Of a stretch of DNA of 64,000 bases, positions 52,951-61,143 are shown in pieces; position 1 is the first letter of the stretch, and each line of letters starts with the position of its first letter. The stretch is taken from positions 1 through 64,000 of the forward strand of contig PWHV01000008.1 of assembly GCA_003555025.1 (NCBI GenBank). The letters are read 5' to 3'. Position numbers and translations under genes: made by a program. The notes under the pieces were generated by a model that ran no database searches, was not told the DNA's origin, and saw only the letters and a list, made by a program, of their open reading frames with translations. The DNA is from Methanomassiliicoccaceae archaeon (GTDB taxonomy: Archaea > Thermoplasmatota > Thermoplasmata > Methanomassiliicoccales > Methanomethylophilaceae).

Positions 52951-53073
52951 TTAAATATGTTCCTCTGAATATTCCCTCTTCATGAAAGAAGCGAGAGCAC
53001 GCTCCAACGTACCGGACGCGACCGTCATCCAGTATGACAGCTTCTTCTTTTTTAGTCCGTTCCAGTGAACCAT
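52951..53073 (-). CDS. Possible 40-residue protein
   Basis: A short frame with GGAAGG about 9 nt before the ATG and a TAA stop. The protein is basic and slightly amphipathic (MVHWNGLKKKKLSYWMTV, then ERALASFMKREYSEEHI), matching nothing I know. The stretch is richer in A+T than its neighbours. It shares an AT-rich element (TTTAAAAG) with the symporter promoter on the other strand. Evidence is weak; it may not be translated. Confidence 0.25.
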   Translation of the reverse strand: MVHWNGLKKKKLSYWMTVASGTLERALASFMKREYSEEHI

Positions 53074-53205
53074 GCTAATCCTTCCTGGGTCGAGGGGCCG
53101 CCGGTTTGGCAGGCTGGTGCCCCGTTGCTCGCGCAACTTCCGGGGAAGGGCTTTTAAACAACCTGAATCCCCGAAGCTTTTGTCCGGGTATGAAACGAGG
53201 AATGG

Positions 53206-53331
53206 ATGACGATGCTGGGAGTTGACGACCCCTACGTAATACTGGCCTACGCCCTCACCTTCGGGCTGGCCCTGTTGTGCATAGCTTACGGAATACTCAA
53301 TTGGAACAAAGGAGGCGATGAGTGTGGTTGA
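53206..53331 (+). CDS. Symporter small accessory protein
   Basis: A 41-residue membrane peptide directly before a sodium symporter gene. It reads MTMLGVDDPYVILAYALTF, one hydrophobic helix (LALLCIAYGILNW), then NKGGDECG. DDP-x-V at the start and YGILNWNKG at the end are the layout I know for small accessory proteins of SSS symporters. GAGG (53197-53200) precedes the ATG. Its last 14 nt overlap the symporter start, so the two are coupled. It probably aids folding or stability of the symporter. Confidence 0.75.
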   Translation: MTMLGVDDPYVILAYALTFGLALLCIAYGILNWNKGGDECG

Positions 53332-54889
53332 CACCGCCACCTTCGCGGCCATAACCGCCCTCTACCTGGTGGCGATAGCCTACCTGGGATACCTGGGCTA
53401 CAAGAAGACCAGGCAGTCGGAGGACTATATGGTCTGCGGCAGGAGGATAAACCCGGTGGTGTTGGCGTTCTCCTACGGGGCGACCTTCATATCCACATCC
53501 GCCATAGTGGGCTTCGGAGGGGTGGCCGCCCTCATGGGCATGGGCATCACCTGGCTGACGGTGCTCACCATCGGCGTCGGCGTCTTCGTCGCCTTCGTCG
53601 TCTACGGCAAGAAGATACGCCGCATCGGGCAGCGCACCGGGGCGATAACCTTCCCCGACCTCTTCGGTAAGATGTTCGGCTGCGACAGGCTGCGGGTGGG
53701 CGCGTCCATCATCATACTCCTGGGGATGCCGCTGTACACCGCCGCCATCCTCATAGGCGGGGCGCATTTCATCAACACCACCCTGGGCATCGGCTACGAG
53801 AGCTCGCTGCTGGCGTTCGCGGTCATCGTTGCCATCTACGTCATCGGCGGCGGCCTAATCGCCGTGATGTACACCGACGCGATGCAGGGGGCGATCATGT
53901 TCTGCGGCATGCTCCTCCTGCTGGTGATCAGCTACATCGTCCTCGGCGGGGTGAGCAGCGCCAACCAGGAGCTGACCAACATGAGCGACCTGGTCCCCGC
54001 CGGCCTCGCCGGTGCTGGCATGACCGGATGGACGTCGATGCCCGTCCTGGGCTCGAGCATATGGTGGACCCTCATCTCGACAATCGTCCTCTGCGTGGGC
54101 GTCGGCGTCCTCGCCCAGCCGCAGCTGTCGGTCCGCTTCATGACCGTGAGCAACGACCGCGCCCTGAACCGCGGTGTGCTGATCGGCGGGCTCTTCGTCC
54201 TGGTCATGCTCACCTCGGCGTTCACCATCGGCGCCCTGAGCAACGTCTACTTCTGGGACGAGCAGGGCCAGCTGGCGGTGCAGGCGGCAGGGAATATGGA
54301 TGCGGTCATACCGTTGTTCATCAACTCGGCGATGCCAGAGGCCTTCGTGGTGGTGTTCATGCTTGCCCTGCTGGCGGCGGCGATGAGCACCCTGTCCTCG
54401 CTGTTCCACAACATGGGCACCACCTTGGGCTACGACCTGTACAAGATGACCTACGGTACCAACGGCAGGAGGGTGGTGCAGCGCTCCGCCAAGAGGGTCT
54501 CGCAGCTGGGCGCCATGGTGATGATCGTCATCAGCGTCGTTCTGGCCTTCCAGATGCCCCCGGACATCATCGCCCGCGCCACCGCCATGTTCATGGGCCT
54601 CTGCGCGGTGGCGCTGCTGCCGTCGCTGACCTACGCGCTCTACACCGAGAGCCCGCGCTCCGAGCCGGCGGTGGCGAGCCTGGCGGTGGGCGCCGGATTC
54701 TGGCTGCTGTGGACCGCGTTTGTGCACCAGGCGGAGTCCAGCGTCCTGGGCCTGACCGAGGCGCTGTTCGGCGTCGAGTCGTTGGCCGGCCATCCCTGGG
54801 ACGTGATGAACCCCATCGTCATCGGCCTGCCCCTTTCGGCGCTGGTTCTGGTGGCGGTGCACCTGTGGCTGAAGCGCGCCGCCGCATGA
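53318..54889 (+). CDS. Sodium:solute symporter (SSS family)
   Basis: A 523-residue permease with about 13 membrane helices of the LeuT fold. Early SEDYMVCGRRINPVVLAFSYGATFISTSAIVGFGG (key part YGATFISTSA) and GGGLIAVMYTDAMQGAIM are typical of the family. Cargo is unknown; organic acids, amino acids or sugars are all possible. A strong GGAGG lies 3-7 nt before the ATG, inside the small accessory gene. A TATA-like CTTTTAAAC (53151-53159) serves the pair. Confidence 0.88.
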   Translation: MSVVDTATFAAITALYLVAIAYLGYLGYKKTRQSEDYMVCGRRINPVVLAFSYGATFISTSAIVGFGGVAALMGMGITWLTVLTIGVGVFVAFVVYGKKIRRIGQRTGAITFPDLFGKMFGCDRLRVGASIIILLGMPLYTAAILIGGAHFINTTLGIGYESSLLAFAVIVAIYVIGGGLIAVMYTDAMQGAIMFCGMLLLLVISYIVLGGVSSANQELTNMSDLVPAGLAGAGMTGWTSMPVLGSSIWWTLISTIVLCVGVGVLAQPQLSVRFMTVSNDRALNRGVLIGGLFVLVMLTSAFTIGALSNVYFWDEQGQLAVQAAGNMDAVIPLFINSAMPEAFVVVFMLALLAAAMSTLSSLFHNMGTTLGYDLYKMTYGTNGRRVVQRSAKRVSQLGAMVMIVISVVLAFQMPPDIIARATAMFMGLCAVALLPSLTYALYTESPRSEPAVASLAVGAGFWLLWTAFVHQAESSVLGLTEALFGVESLAGHPWDVMNPIVIGLPLSALVLVAVHLWLKRAAA

Positions 54890-54960
54890 GGAGCGGCGCA
54901 AACCCTTTCCTTTCAACCACCCAAACAAAGATAAATACCAAAAGGCGAATCGGGAAACGG

Positions 54961-55046
54961 GCCGAGGTAGTCTAGTCCGGTAAGGCGGTGGTCTCGAAAA
55001 CCACTGGCGTTCCGCCTCGGGAGTTCGAATCTCCCCCTCGGCGCCA
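54961..55046 (+). tRNA. tRNA-Ser (anticodon CGA), CCA encoded
   Basis: Acceptor GCCGAGG (54961-54967) pairs with CCTCGGC (55036-55042). The anticodon arm GTGGT/ACCAC holds loop CTCGAAA, anticodon CGA. A long variable arm, the mark of tRNA-Ser, follows; T arm GGGAG/CTCCC with TTCGAAT. Discriminator G (55043) is right for serine, and CCA is encoded (55044-55046). A TATA-like GATAAATACC lies about 25 nt upstream. Confidence 0.95.
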
Positions 55047-55053
55047 TCCTTCC

Positions 55054-55608
55054 TCAGTAGATGCCCTTGGTGAAGAACCCTGGTCCGAGAAGGCGGTCCT
55101 GGATCTCGTTGGAGAACACCTCGGCCTTCTGGTAGTAGTCGTCGCCGAAGCGGCGCAGGAAGCCCTGGTAGCCGTTGTTAATCCTCTCGTCCATCTCCAA
55201 AGGAAGGCTATCGTCCACAGGGGGGAAGATGTAATCCTCCTCCAGCTCCACATGGGCGGTCATGTGCCGCACGAGGGCGCGGCAGGACTCGGCCATCGCC
55301 GTCCAGTCGTTCTCATCCAGCGCCTTGATGGCGTCCTCGAGCATCCCACGGGCCTGGACGTGGTCGTCGTAGATGCCGTCCACCTCCTCCTTGAAGCGGG
55401 GGAACTGCTCCAGCACCACCGAAAAGAAGAACTCCTCCTCCTTGGCGTGGTGGAAACGGTCCACGAACTCGTAGAGGAAGTCCAGCAGCTCTTTGACGTC
55501 GTCCCGCTTGGCGGCGGCCCGGTCTTCCTTGATGACCTCGGCGAGGACGTCCAATACCTGTCTCAGGATGCCATGCTCGTACTGTAGAAGGGTGACGGAT
55601 ATCCTCAT
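55054..55608 (-). CDS. Hemerythrin-like HHE domain protein
   Basis: A 184-residue four-helix protein with the histidine and glutamate pattern of hemerythrins: LLQYEHGILRQ, FHHAKEEEFFF, YDDHVQARGML and HMTAHVELEEDYIFPP. It probably binds a di-iron centre and may sense or store oxygen or iron, or answer redox or nitric oxide stress. In an expected anaerobe, oxygen protection is a fair guess. It converges on tRNA-Ser. Confidence 0.87.
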   Translation of the reverse strand: MRISVTLLQYEHGILRQVLDVLAEVIKEDRAAAKRDDVKELLDFLYEFVDRFHHAKEEEFFFSVVLEQFPRFKEEVDGIYDDHVQARGMLEDAIKALDENDWTAMAESCRALVRHMTAHVELEEDYIFPPVDDSLPLEMDERINNGYQGFLRRFGDDYYQKAEVFSNEIQDRLLGPGFFTKGIY

Positions 55609-55691
55609 GGTTCAGAATTAGGACCTAAAGGGTATTTCTGTTTTATGTCGCTCGGTGACAATCATATACCGCCGCGGCGTTCACTGAGCGC

Positions 55692-57125
55692 ATGGAGGAC
55701 CTGCTGCGGTCGGCGATGGAGCACGCCCTCTCCTTGGGGGCGGAGTACGCGGAGGCGAGGCACCAGTCAGACGTGTCGGAGAGGACTGTGGTGAAGAACG
55801 GCGCCCCGGAGGTGAGCAGCGTCGAGTCCCGCAGCGGATTCTCGCTGCGCGTGGTCAAAAGGGGGTGCATGGCCTTCGCGGCCGGCAACGGCCTCGACGC
55901 CGCCGGGCTGCGAGGGCTCGCAGCCAAGGCGGTGCGGGCGGCGGACGCCTCTGGCGCCCTCAAGACCGAGCTGCGGATGGACGGCTCCCCGGTCTGCGAC
56001 GCCAAGGACGTGCTCGCTCCGCGGGTGCCGTTCGCGGACGTGCCCCTGCAGGAGAGGACCTCGCTGCTGCTGGAGTCGCACCGGCGGGCGGCCGATAGTG
56101 CCGCCGCGGCCGGATGCCGCCTCGCCGGCGCCTTCATGTCCCTGGGGCTGCTCCGCACCGAGAAGACCATCATCAACAGCGACGGCGGCCGGCTCTTATC
56201 CAGCATTCCGCGGGCCTCAATGAACGCCTTCCTCACCGTCTTCTCCCCGGAACGAGGGGCGGTGCAGCGTCACATCTCCAAGGGAAGCGCCTCCGGATGG
56301 GAGGGCGTCGAGTCATGGGCCTTGGAAGAGAGCATGGCCGAGGAGGCTGCCACTCTAGCCAAGGTGGTGAACGAGGCGAGCCCCCTCTCCGCGGGGAGGA
56401 AGGACCTGGTCTTGGGGCCGGAGATCATCGGCCTGGTGGCGCACGAGAGCGCCGGACACCCCAGCGAGGCCGACCGGCTGCTCGGCCGCGAGGCGGCGCA
56501 GGCGGGCGAGACCTTCCTCAGCGAGAGGGGCGCTCCCCGGCGCGTGGGGCGGCCGATGCTCAATGTCGTGGACGACCCCACGCTCCCCGGGTCGTTCGGC
56601 CGCTATCTCTACGACGACGAGTGCGTCGCCGCCCGCCGCCGCTACCTGATACGCGGCGGCGAGTTCGATGAGCTCCTCCACGACCGCAGCTCCGCCGCCG
56701 CTATGGGCACGCTGAGCAACGGGTCGTCGCGCTCCCTCCGTTACGACGTGGAGCCCATCGTCCGCATGGCCAACACCTTCGTTGAGCCCGGGGACCACAG
56801 CCTCGAAGAGCTGCTGGAGGGGGTCAAGGATGGCATCTACATGCGCAGCTTTATGGAATGGAACATCGACGACCGACGCTACAACCAGCGCTATGTCGGC
56901 CTGGAGTGCCACCGCATCGCCGACGGGGAACTGGCCGGCCTGCTGCGCGGCCCGGCGCTGGAGATCAGCACCCCCGCCCTCTGGTCATCCATCGACGCCA
57001 TCGGCCGGGATCTGGAGTTCAGCGCCGCCCTCTGCGGTAAGGGCGAGCCGATGCAGGGAATACCGGTATGGACGGGAGGACCGCCGGTCAGGCTCCGCGG
57101 CGTGCACATGGGAGGGTCGGCATGA
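55692..57125 (+). CDS. tldD: TldD-type metalloprotease subunit
   Basis: Catalytic half of the TldD/TldE peptidase, which in bacteria trims modified peptides such as microcin precursors. The zinc site HESAGHPSEAD (HExxxH) lies near residue 255, and a late Cys in ALCGKGEPMQGIPV is the expected third ligand. LSNGSSRSLRYDVEPIVRMANTF is family-typical. 477 residues. Its stop overlaps the tldE start (ATGA). No peptide substrate gene is seen nearby. Confidence 0.9.
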   Translation: MEDLLRSAMEHALSLGAEYAEARHQSDVSERTVVKNGAPEVSSVESRSGFSLRVVKRGCMAFAAGNGLDAAGLRGLAAKAVRAADASGALKTELRMDGSPVCDAKDVLAPRVPFADVPLQERTSLLLESHRRAADSAAAAGCRLAGAFMSLGLLRTEKTIINSDGGRLLSSIPRASMNAFLTVFSPERGAVQRHISKGSASGWEGVESWALEESMAEEAATLAKVVNEASPLSAGRKDLVLGPEIIGLVAHESAGHPSEADRLLGREAAQAGETFLSERGAPRRVGRPMLNVVDDPTLPGSFGRYLYDDECVAARRRYLIRGGEFDELLHDRSSAAAMGTLSNGSSRSLRYDVEPIVRMANTFVEPGDHSLEELLEGVKDGIYMRSFMEWNIDDRRYNQRYVGLECHRIADGELAGLLRGPALEISTPALWSSIDAIGRDLEFSAALCGKGEPMQGIPVWTGGPPVRLRGVHMGGSA

Positions 57126-58432
57126 GCCTCGCCCATGAGGTGATGGAGACCCTCCTCCGCCTGGGGGTGGAGAACGGGGTCGTCAGCTCCGCCCGTGAGA
57201 GGGAGGTGCTGCTGCGCTTCTCCAACGACCGCATGACCGTCGCCGACGCGGTGGAGGGCACCACGGTATCGGTGTTCGTGCGCGAGAGGGGCCGCAAGGC
57301 GGGCATCACGCTGGGCGAGACCGACGCGTCCAAGGTGGAGGCGGCGGTGGAGTCCATGGTCGCCGAGATGCGCCGCCATGGCGGCGGCGGGTCAGTCCCG
57401 TTGCCGCAGGGGCCGTTCCGCTACGCCGCGGCGGCGGAGGAGCCGCTGGTGGACGTGGAGGAGATGGCATCCATGGCCGCCGCCGCGGTGGAGGCCGCCC
57501 GATCGGCGGGAGCGACCCGATCGGCGGGCTCCTTCAAGGCCAGCGTCACCTCCCTCTCCATGTGCACCACCGCCGGCGCCGAGGGCGAGGCGTTGCTGCC
57601 GGAGGCGGAGCTGTCGCTGCGCTCCTTCAGTCCTGACGGCTCCTCCGGCCACGGCCTGGCGGTCGCGGCCGATCCGCGCCGCATCGACGCCGCCGCCGCC
57701 GGGCGGGAGGCCGGAGGCCTGGCCCGCATGTCGATGGGCGCGAGCGAAGTGAAAGGCGGGAAGCGGGACGCGGTGCTGGCGCCCATGGTCTTCGCCGACC
57801 TGGCGGCGGAGGCCGGCGACATGGCATCCGCCTTCTATGTGGACATGGGCATGTCCTTCCTCAAGGACAAGGAGGGGAAGGACGTGGCATCGCCGCTGCT
57901 GCAGCTCAGCGACGACCCCACCATCCCCGGATGCATCGGCACCCGGCCGTTCGATGACGAGGGGTCGCCCACCCGCCGCAACGAGATCATCGCCGACGGT
58001 GTACTCCAGGGCTATCTGCACAACTCCGAGACCGCCCATGCCCACGGCGTCGCCAGCACCGCCAACGCCGGCCTTGTGGCGCCAAGGCCTTTCAACCTGA
58101 CGGTGGGCGCCGGCAAAGGGGGATGGGAGGACCTGGCGGCGGAGATGGACCGCGGCCTGGTGGTCACCAACGCCTGGTACCTGCGCTACCAGAACCACGC
58201 CGCCGGCGAGTTCTCTGTCATCCCCCGCGATGCGGTGTTCGTGGTCGAGAAGGGCGAGGTCGTCGGCGCCGCCAAGGGCCTGCGGGTCAGCGACACGCTG
58301 TCATCGCTGCTCTCCAACATAGAGGCGTTGGGCGGCGACCGCCGCTGGGTCCGCTGGTGGGAGGTGGACGTGCCCACCCTCTCACCGTCGGCCTGGGTGC
58401 GGGACGTCTCCTTCACCCGCTCGACGATGTGA
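57122..58432 (+). CDS. tldE: TldE/PmbA-type peptidase subunit
   Basis: Non-catalytic partner of TldD: the same fold without HExxxH. The ATG at 57122 lies in the tldD stop. Conserved marks are SMGASEVKGGKRDAVLAPMVFADL, GTRPFDDEGSPTRRNEIIADGVLQGYLHN and VTNAWYLRYQNHAAGEFSVIPRD. 436 residues is normal. The pair forms the heterodimer needed for activity. Confidence 0.9.
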   Translation: MSLAHEVMETLLRLGVENGVVSSAREREVLLRFSNDRMTVADAVEGTTVSVFVRERGRKAGITLGETDASKVEAAVESMVAEMRRHGGGGSVPLPQGPFRYAAAAEEPLVDVEEMASMAAAAVEAARSAGATRSAGSFKASVTSLSMCTTAGAEGEALLPEAELSLRSFSPDGSSGHGLAVAADPRRIDAAAAGREAGGLARMSMGASEVKGGKRDAVLAPMVFADLAAEAGDMASAFYVDMGMSFLKDKEGKDVASPLLQLSDDPTIPGCIGTRPFDDEGSPTRRNEIIADGVLQGYLHNSETAHAHGVASTANAGLVAPRPFNLTVGAGKGGWEDLAAEMDRGLVVTNAWYLRYQNHAAGEFSVIPRDAVFVVEKGEVVGAAKGLRVSDTLSSLLSNIEALGGDRRWVRWWEVDVPTLSPSAWVRDVSFTRSTM

Positions 58433-58434
58433 GT

Positions 58435-59223
58435 TCATTCCCACATGCTGCCGCTGCGGTAGCCCTTGAGGTCGAGGGACACGTGCCGGAAGCCCAGCTC
58501 GCGGAGGCGGGTGTGCACCTTGCGCCCCATCCCCGCAAGCATCGCCATGTCCGCCGGCGCCACCTCTATCCTCGCGTCGTCCCCGCTGACGCGCACCCTC
58601 GCTTGGCCCACGCCCATCTCATGGAGGAAGGACTCCGCCCGCTCGATTCGGTCCAGGAGCGCGTCGTCCCATGGGGCCCCCGGCTCCAGGCGGGTGGCGA
58701 GGCAGGACTCCTTGCTGAGGCGCACCGGTAGCCCCATATGTTTCACCATGCTCTCGACCGCATCGCGGCCGATGCCCAGCTCCACCAGGGGGCTGATGAC
58801 GCCCCGCTCGCGGGCGGCTACCCTGCCGGGGCGGACATCGTCCTCATCGCCGGGGTTCTCGCCGTCGACGATGGTGCCAAGACCTCGCTGCCGCGCCGCC
58901 ATCGACACCATGTCATAGATGATGGCCTTGCAGTGGTAGCAACGGCCGCGGTCGTTGCGCCGCACCGCCTCGAACTCCTGGTTCTCGGCGGGGAGCGTCA
59001 CCAGGTCAAGGTCTAAGGCCTCCGCGGTCTCCAGGGCGGCGCGGCGCTGCATCCTCGATATGTAAGGGAGGTCCACGTAGAACGCCTGGTACCCGCCGGG
59101 GGCCTGCTCGGCGGCCACAGCGGCCAGGAGGGTGCTGTCCCCCCCGCCAGAGTAGGCGATGGCCATGCCGCTCCGTCCGCGCATCCATGCCCGCAGGCGC
59201 TCCAAGCCGTCCTCGCAGTCCAT
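58435..59223 (-). CDS. larE: Pyridinium-bisthiocarboxylate sulfur-inserting enzyme LarE
   Basis: ATP-dependent sulfur transferase of nickel-pincer nucleotide (NPN) synthesis. The PP-loop reads AYSGGGDSTLLAAVA near residue 22. The cysteine that gives up its sulfur in LarE is present in LSKESCLATRLEPG near residue 175. GRCYHCKAIIYD has a further CxxC that is common in the family. 262 residues is usual. The ATG at 59223 is chosen. It diverges from larB across 74 nt that hold an inverted repeat. LarC is not in the window. Confidence 0.87.
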   Translation of the reverse strand: MDCEDGLERLRAWMRGRSGMAIAYSGGGDSTLLAAVAAEQAPGGYQAFYVDLPYISRMQRRAALETAEALDLDLVTLPAENQEFEAVRRNDRGRCYHCKAIIYDMVSMAARQRGLGTIVDGENPGDEDDVRPGRVAARERGVISPLVELGIGRDAVESMVKHMGLPVRLSKESCLATRLEPGAPWDDALLDRIERAESFLHEMGVGQARVRVSGDDARIEVAPADMAMLAGMGRKVHTRLRELGFRHVSLDLKGYRSGSMWE

Positions 59224-59241
59224 GACCATTAATCCGAGGGG

Positions 59242-59261
59242 AGCGATAAGCAATTATCGCT
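59242..59261. promoter_or_regulatory. Inverted repeat between larE and larB (candidate operator)
   Basis: AGCGATAA and TTATCGCT, perfect 8-bp arms with a 4-nt GCAA spacer, in the middle of the divergent promoter region. It can serve as an operator for both genes. As RNA it would form a hairpin with a GCAA tetraloop, so a role in an overlapping transcript is also possible. Confidence 0.5.
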
Positions 59262-59297
59262 GAAAAGATGAAATAGGCACTAGGAGATGGCAGGGGC

Positions 59298-60053
59298 ATG
59301 GACATCCGCGGCATACTGGAGGCGATCAAGGAGGGCAGCCTGGACATCGACGAGGCGGAGCGGCTGCTCCGCCTGGACTATGTGCAGATGATCGAGGGCC
59401 ACACCGTCTTCGACCACGCCCGCCAGCTCCGCTCCGGCGTGCCCGAGGTGATATACGGCCTCTCCAAAGACCCCGAGACGGTGGCGGACATCGCCGAGAG
59501 GGCGCTGGAGAGGAGGGGCATGGTCATGGTCTCCCGCGCCGACGGACGCCACCACGAGGCGCTGATGCGGCGGCTGGGCGCTGACGGCCTGCGCTACGAG
59601 GCCGCCGCCCGCATGGTCGTCATCGACAAGCGCGCGCAGGTCGAGCGCAAAGGCAAGGTGGGCATCATCACCGCCGGCACCTCCGACCTGGCGGTGGCCG
59701 AGGAGGCGAGGGTGATGCTGGACGCGATGGGCGTGGACTGCATGTGCTTCCACGACGTGGGCGTGGCAGGGATGCACCGCTTCCTGGAGCCGATGCGCAG
59801 GGTCCTAGAGGAGGACGTGGACGCGCTCATCGTGGTGGCGGGCATGGAGGGGGCCCTCCCCACCTTGGTGGCGTCGCTGGCGCACATACCGGTCATCGGG
59901 GTGCCGGCGTCCACCGGCTACGGCATCGGCGGCCAGGGCGAGGCGGCGCTGTACAGCATGCTGCAGTCATGCGCTCCGGGTTTGGCGGTGGTGAACGTGG
60001 ACAACGGCATCGGCGCCGCCTCGTTGGCGGCTATCATCGCCCGGCGGCGCTGA
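59298..60053 (+). CDS. larB: NPN biosynthesis carboxylase/hydrolase LarB
   Basis: First step of nickel-pincer nucleotide synthesis: carboxylates the pyridinium ring of nicotinic acid adenine dinucleotide and cuts the phosphoanhydride. The C-terminal half is PurE-like: GIITAGTSDLAVAEEA, VAGMEGALPTLVASL, GVPASTGYGIGGQGEAAL, and VVNVDNGIGAA. The N-terminal half has LDYVQMIEGHTVFDHARQLRSG. 251 residues is usual. With larE opposite it, the cell can probably make the cofactor of lactate racemase-like enzymes if LarC is elsewhere. Confidence 0.9.
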   Translation: MDIRGILEAIKEGSLDIDEAERLLRLDYVQMIEGHTVFDHARQLRSGVPEVIYGLSKDPETVADIAERALERRGMVMVSRADGRHHEALMRRLGADGLRYEAAARMVVIDKRAQVERKGKVGIITAGTSDLAVAEEARVMLDAMGVDCMCFHDVGVAGMHRFLEPMRRVLEEDVDALIVVAGMEGALPTLVASLAHIPVIGVPASTGYGIGGQGEAALYSMLQSCAPGLAVVNVDNGIGAASLAAIIARRR

Positions 60054-60296
60054 TCAATCCTCCTCCTTCAGCGCTATGTAGTAGAGGGCGGCGAGTATCG
60101 AGCCCAGGAACAACAGTATGATGACGCCGGCGATGATGTAGTCCCTCTCCGGGTCATCGGCCCAGAGGCAGATGCCTCCGCTGTCGGCCGCGAGCTCTTC
60201 TGACCGTGAGTCGGCTGGAAGGCCATCGTCGCAACAGAGCGGCACCAACGCCAACAGCACCGTCACCAGCAGCAGCCTCGCAGCGAGGGACGTCAT
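60054..60296 (-). CDS. Small membrane protein, unknown
   Basis: 80 residues with a signal-like N-terminal helix (RLLLVTVLLALVPLCC), a short polar part with a lone Cys and acidic residues, and a C-terminal helix (YIIAGVIILLFLGSILAALYYIAL) ending EED. It begins where larB ends (adjacent stops, opposite strands). No family recognised. Probably exported with a C-terminal anchor. Confidence 0.5.
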   Translation of the reverse strand: MTSLAARLLLVTVLLALVPLCCDDGLPADSRSEELAADSGGICLWADDPERDYIIAGVIILLFLGSILAALYYIALKEED

Positions 60297-60439
60297 CGGT
60301 GCATCATCGCACAGCGAGGTTAAACGATTTGCCTGCCATCCGTTATCCGCAATAGCGGCGTCGCCGCTTGGGAAGAGGCGATATAATAAATGCGCCTTTT
60401 TCCATAGATGCGGACGGGCACGGGAGCGGGGACGGAAAC

Positions 60440-61129
60440 ATGGGAAGGTTCAGGTCCAAGAAGAAGGAGCCTCCGGAGGCGGAGGAGGCCTCAGGGCTGA
60501 AAATCGTCTCCTCATCGGAGGAGAACGCCGGGGATGAGGCCCCGGCGAAAGAGGAGCGGAAGGGCAGGAAGAGGCCCTCAGACCTCAAGGAAGAGGTTAC
60601 CAGATTGGACAGGGAGGTCGATGCCCTCAAGAGCAGCGTCATGAGCCTGTTCTCCATCTACGAGGCGATCGACGGCCTGCCGGCGAGCGACGGTGATGTC
60701 GCCTCTTCCTTCTCGCTGCTGTTCCAGGCGGTGAGGCGGATCGAGAACCAGATGGATCAGATAGCCTCCAAGTACATGGCCGACGACCAGCCCAGCGTGC
60801 AGGAGCACGAGCGCCTCGACCGCCTTTACTCCGACTTCGTGTCCGTGCTGCAGGGGTTCTCCCCCGAGGCGGCGGGGAGCGCCATCACGCTGGAGTCGCT
60901 GCAAAACGACGAGGACATCACGGCGCCGCCCAACTCCGGCCCGAGGGTCAGCCCTGAGGAGGGCGACGGCTACCGCCAGGACGACGAGGAGCAGATGATG
61001 ACGGCGCTGCGCATGACCCAGCAATGCCTGGAAGGGTTGCTGGTCAAGACCGCTCGCGGCGGGCGGGCCAGCGAGAGGGAGATCGACATGCTGGACCACT
61101 GGTACCAGGTATTCGCCTCCTTCCGCTGA
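60440..61129 (+). CDS. Coiled-coil protein, FlaC-like segment
   Basis: A 229-residue acidic cytosolic protein. It begins with a charged, disordered stretch (FRSKKKEPPEAEEASG). Then VTRLDREVDALKSSVMSLFSIYEAI resembles the coiled-coil to YE motif of the archaellum accessory protein FlaC. The C-terminal half is helical with an acidic linker. Start ATG 60440 is chosen for MGRFRSKKK. A TATA-like ATATAATAAA (60381-60390) sits inside an AGGCG/CGCCT inverted repeat. No other archaellum gene is in the window. Confidence 0.45.
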   Translation: MGRFRSKKKEPPEAEEASGLKIVSSSEENAGDEAPAKEERKGRKRPSDLKEEVTRLDREVDALKSSVMSLFSIYEAIDGLPASDGDVASSFSLLFQAVRRIENQMDQIASKYMADDQPSVQEHERLDRLYSDFVSVLQGFSPEAAGSAITLESLQNDEDITAPPNSGPRVSPEEGDGYRQDDEEQMMTALRMTQQCLEGLLVKTARGGRASEREIDMLDHWYQVFASFR

Positions 61130-61143
61130 ACCAGGCTTGTTTT

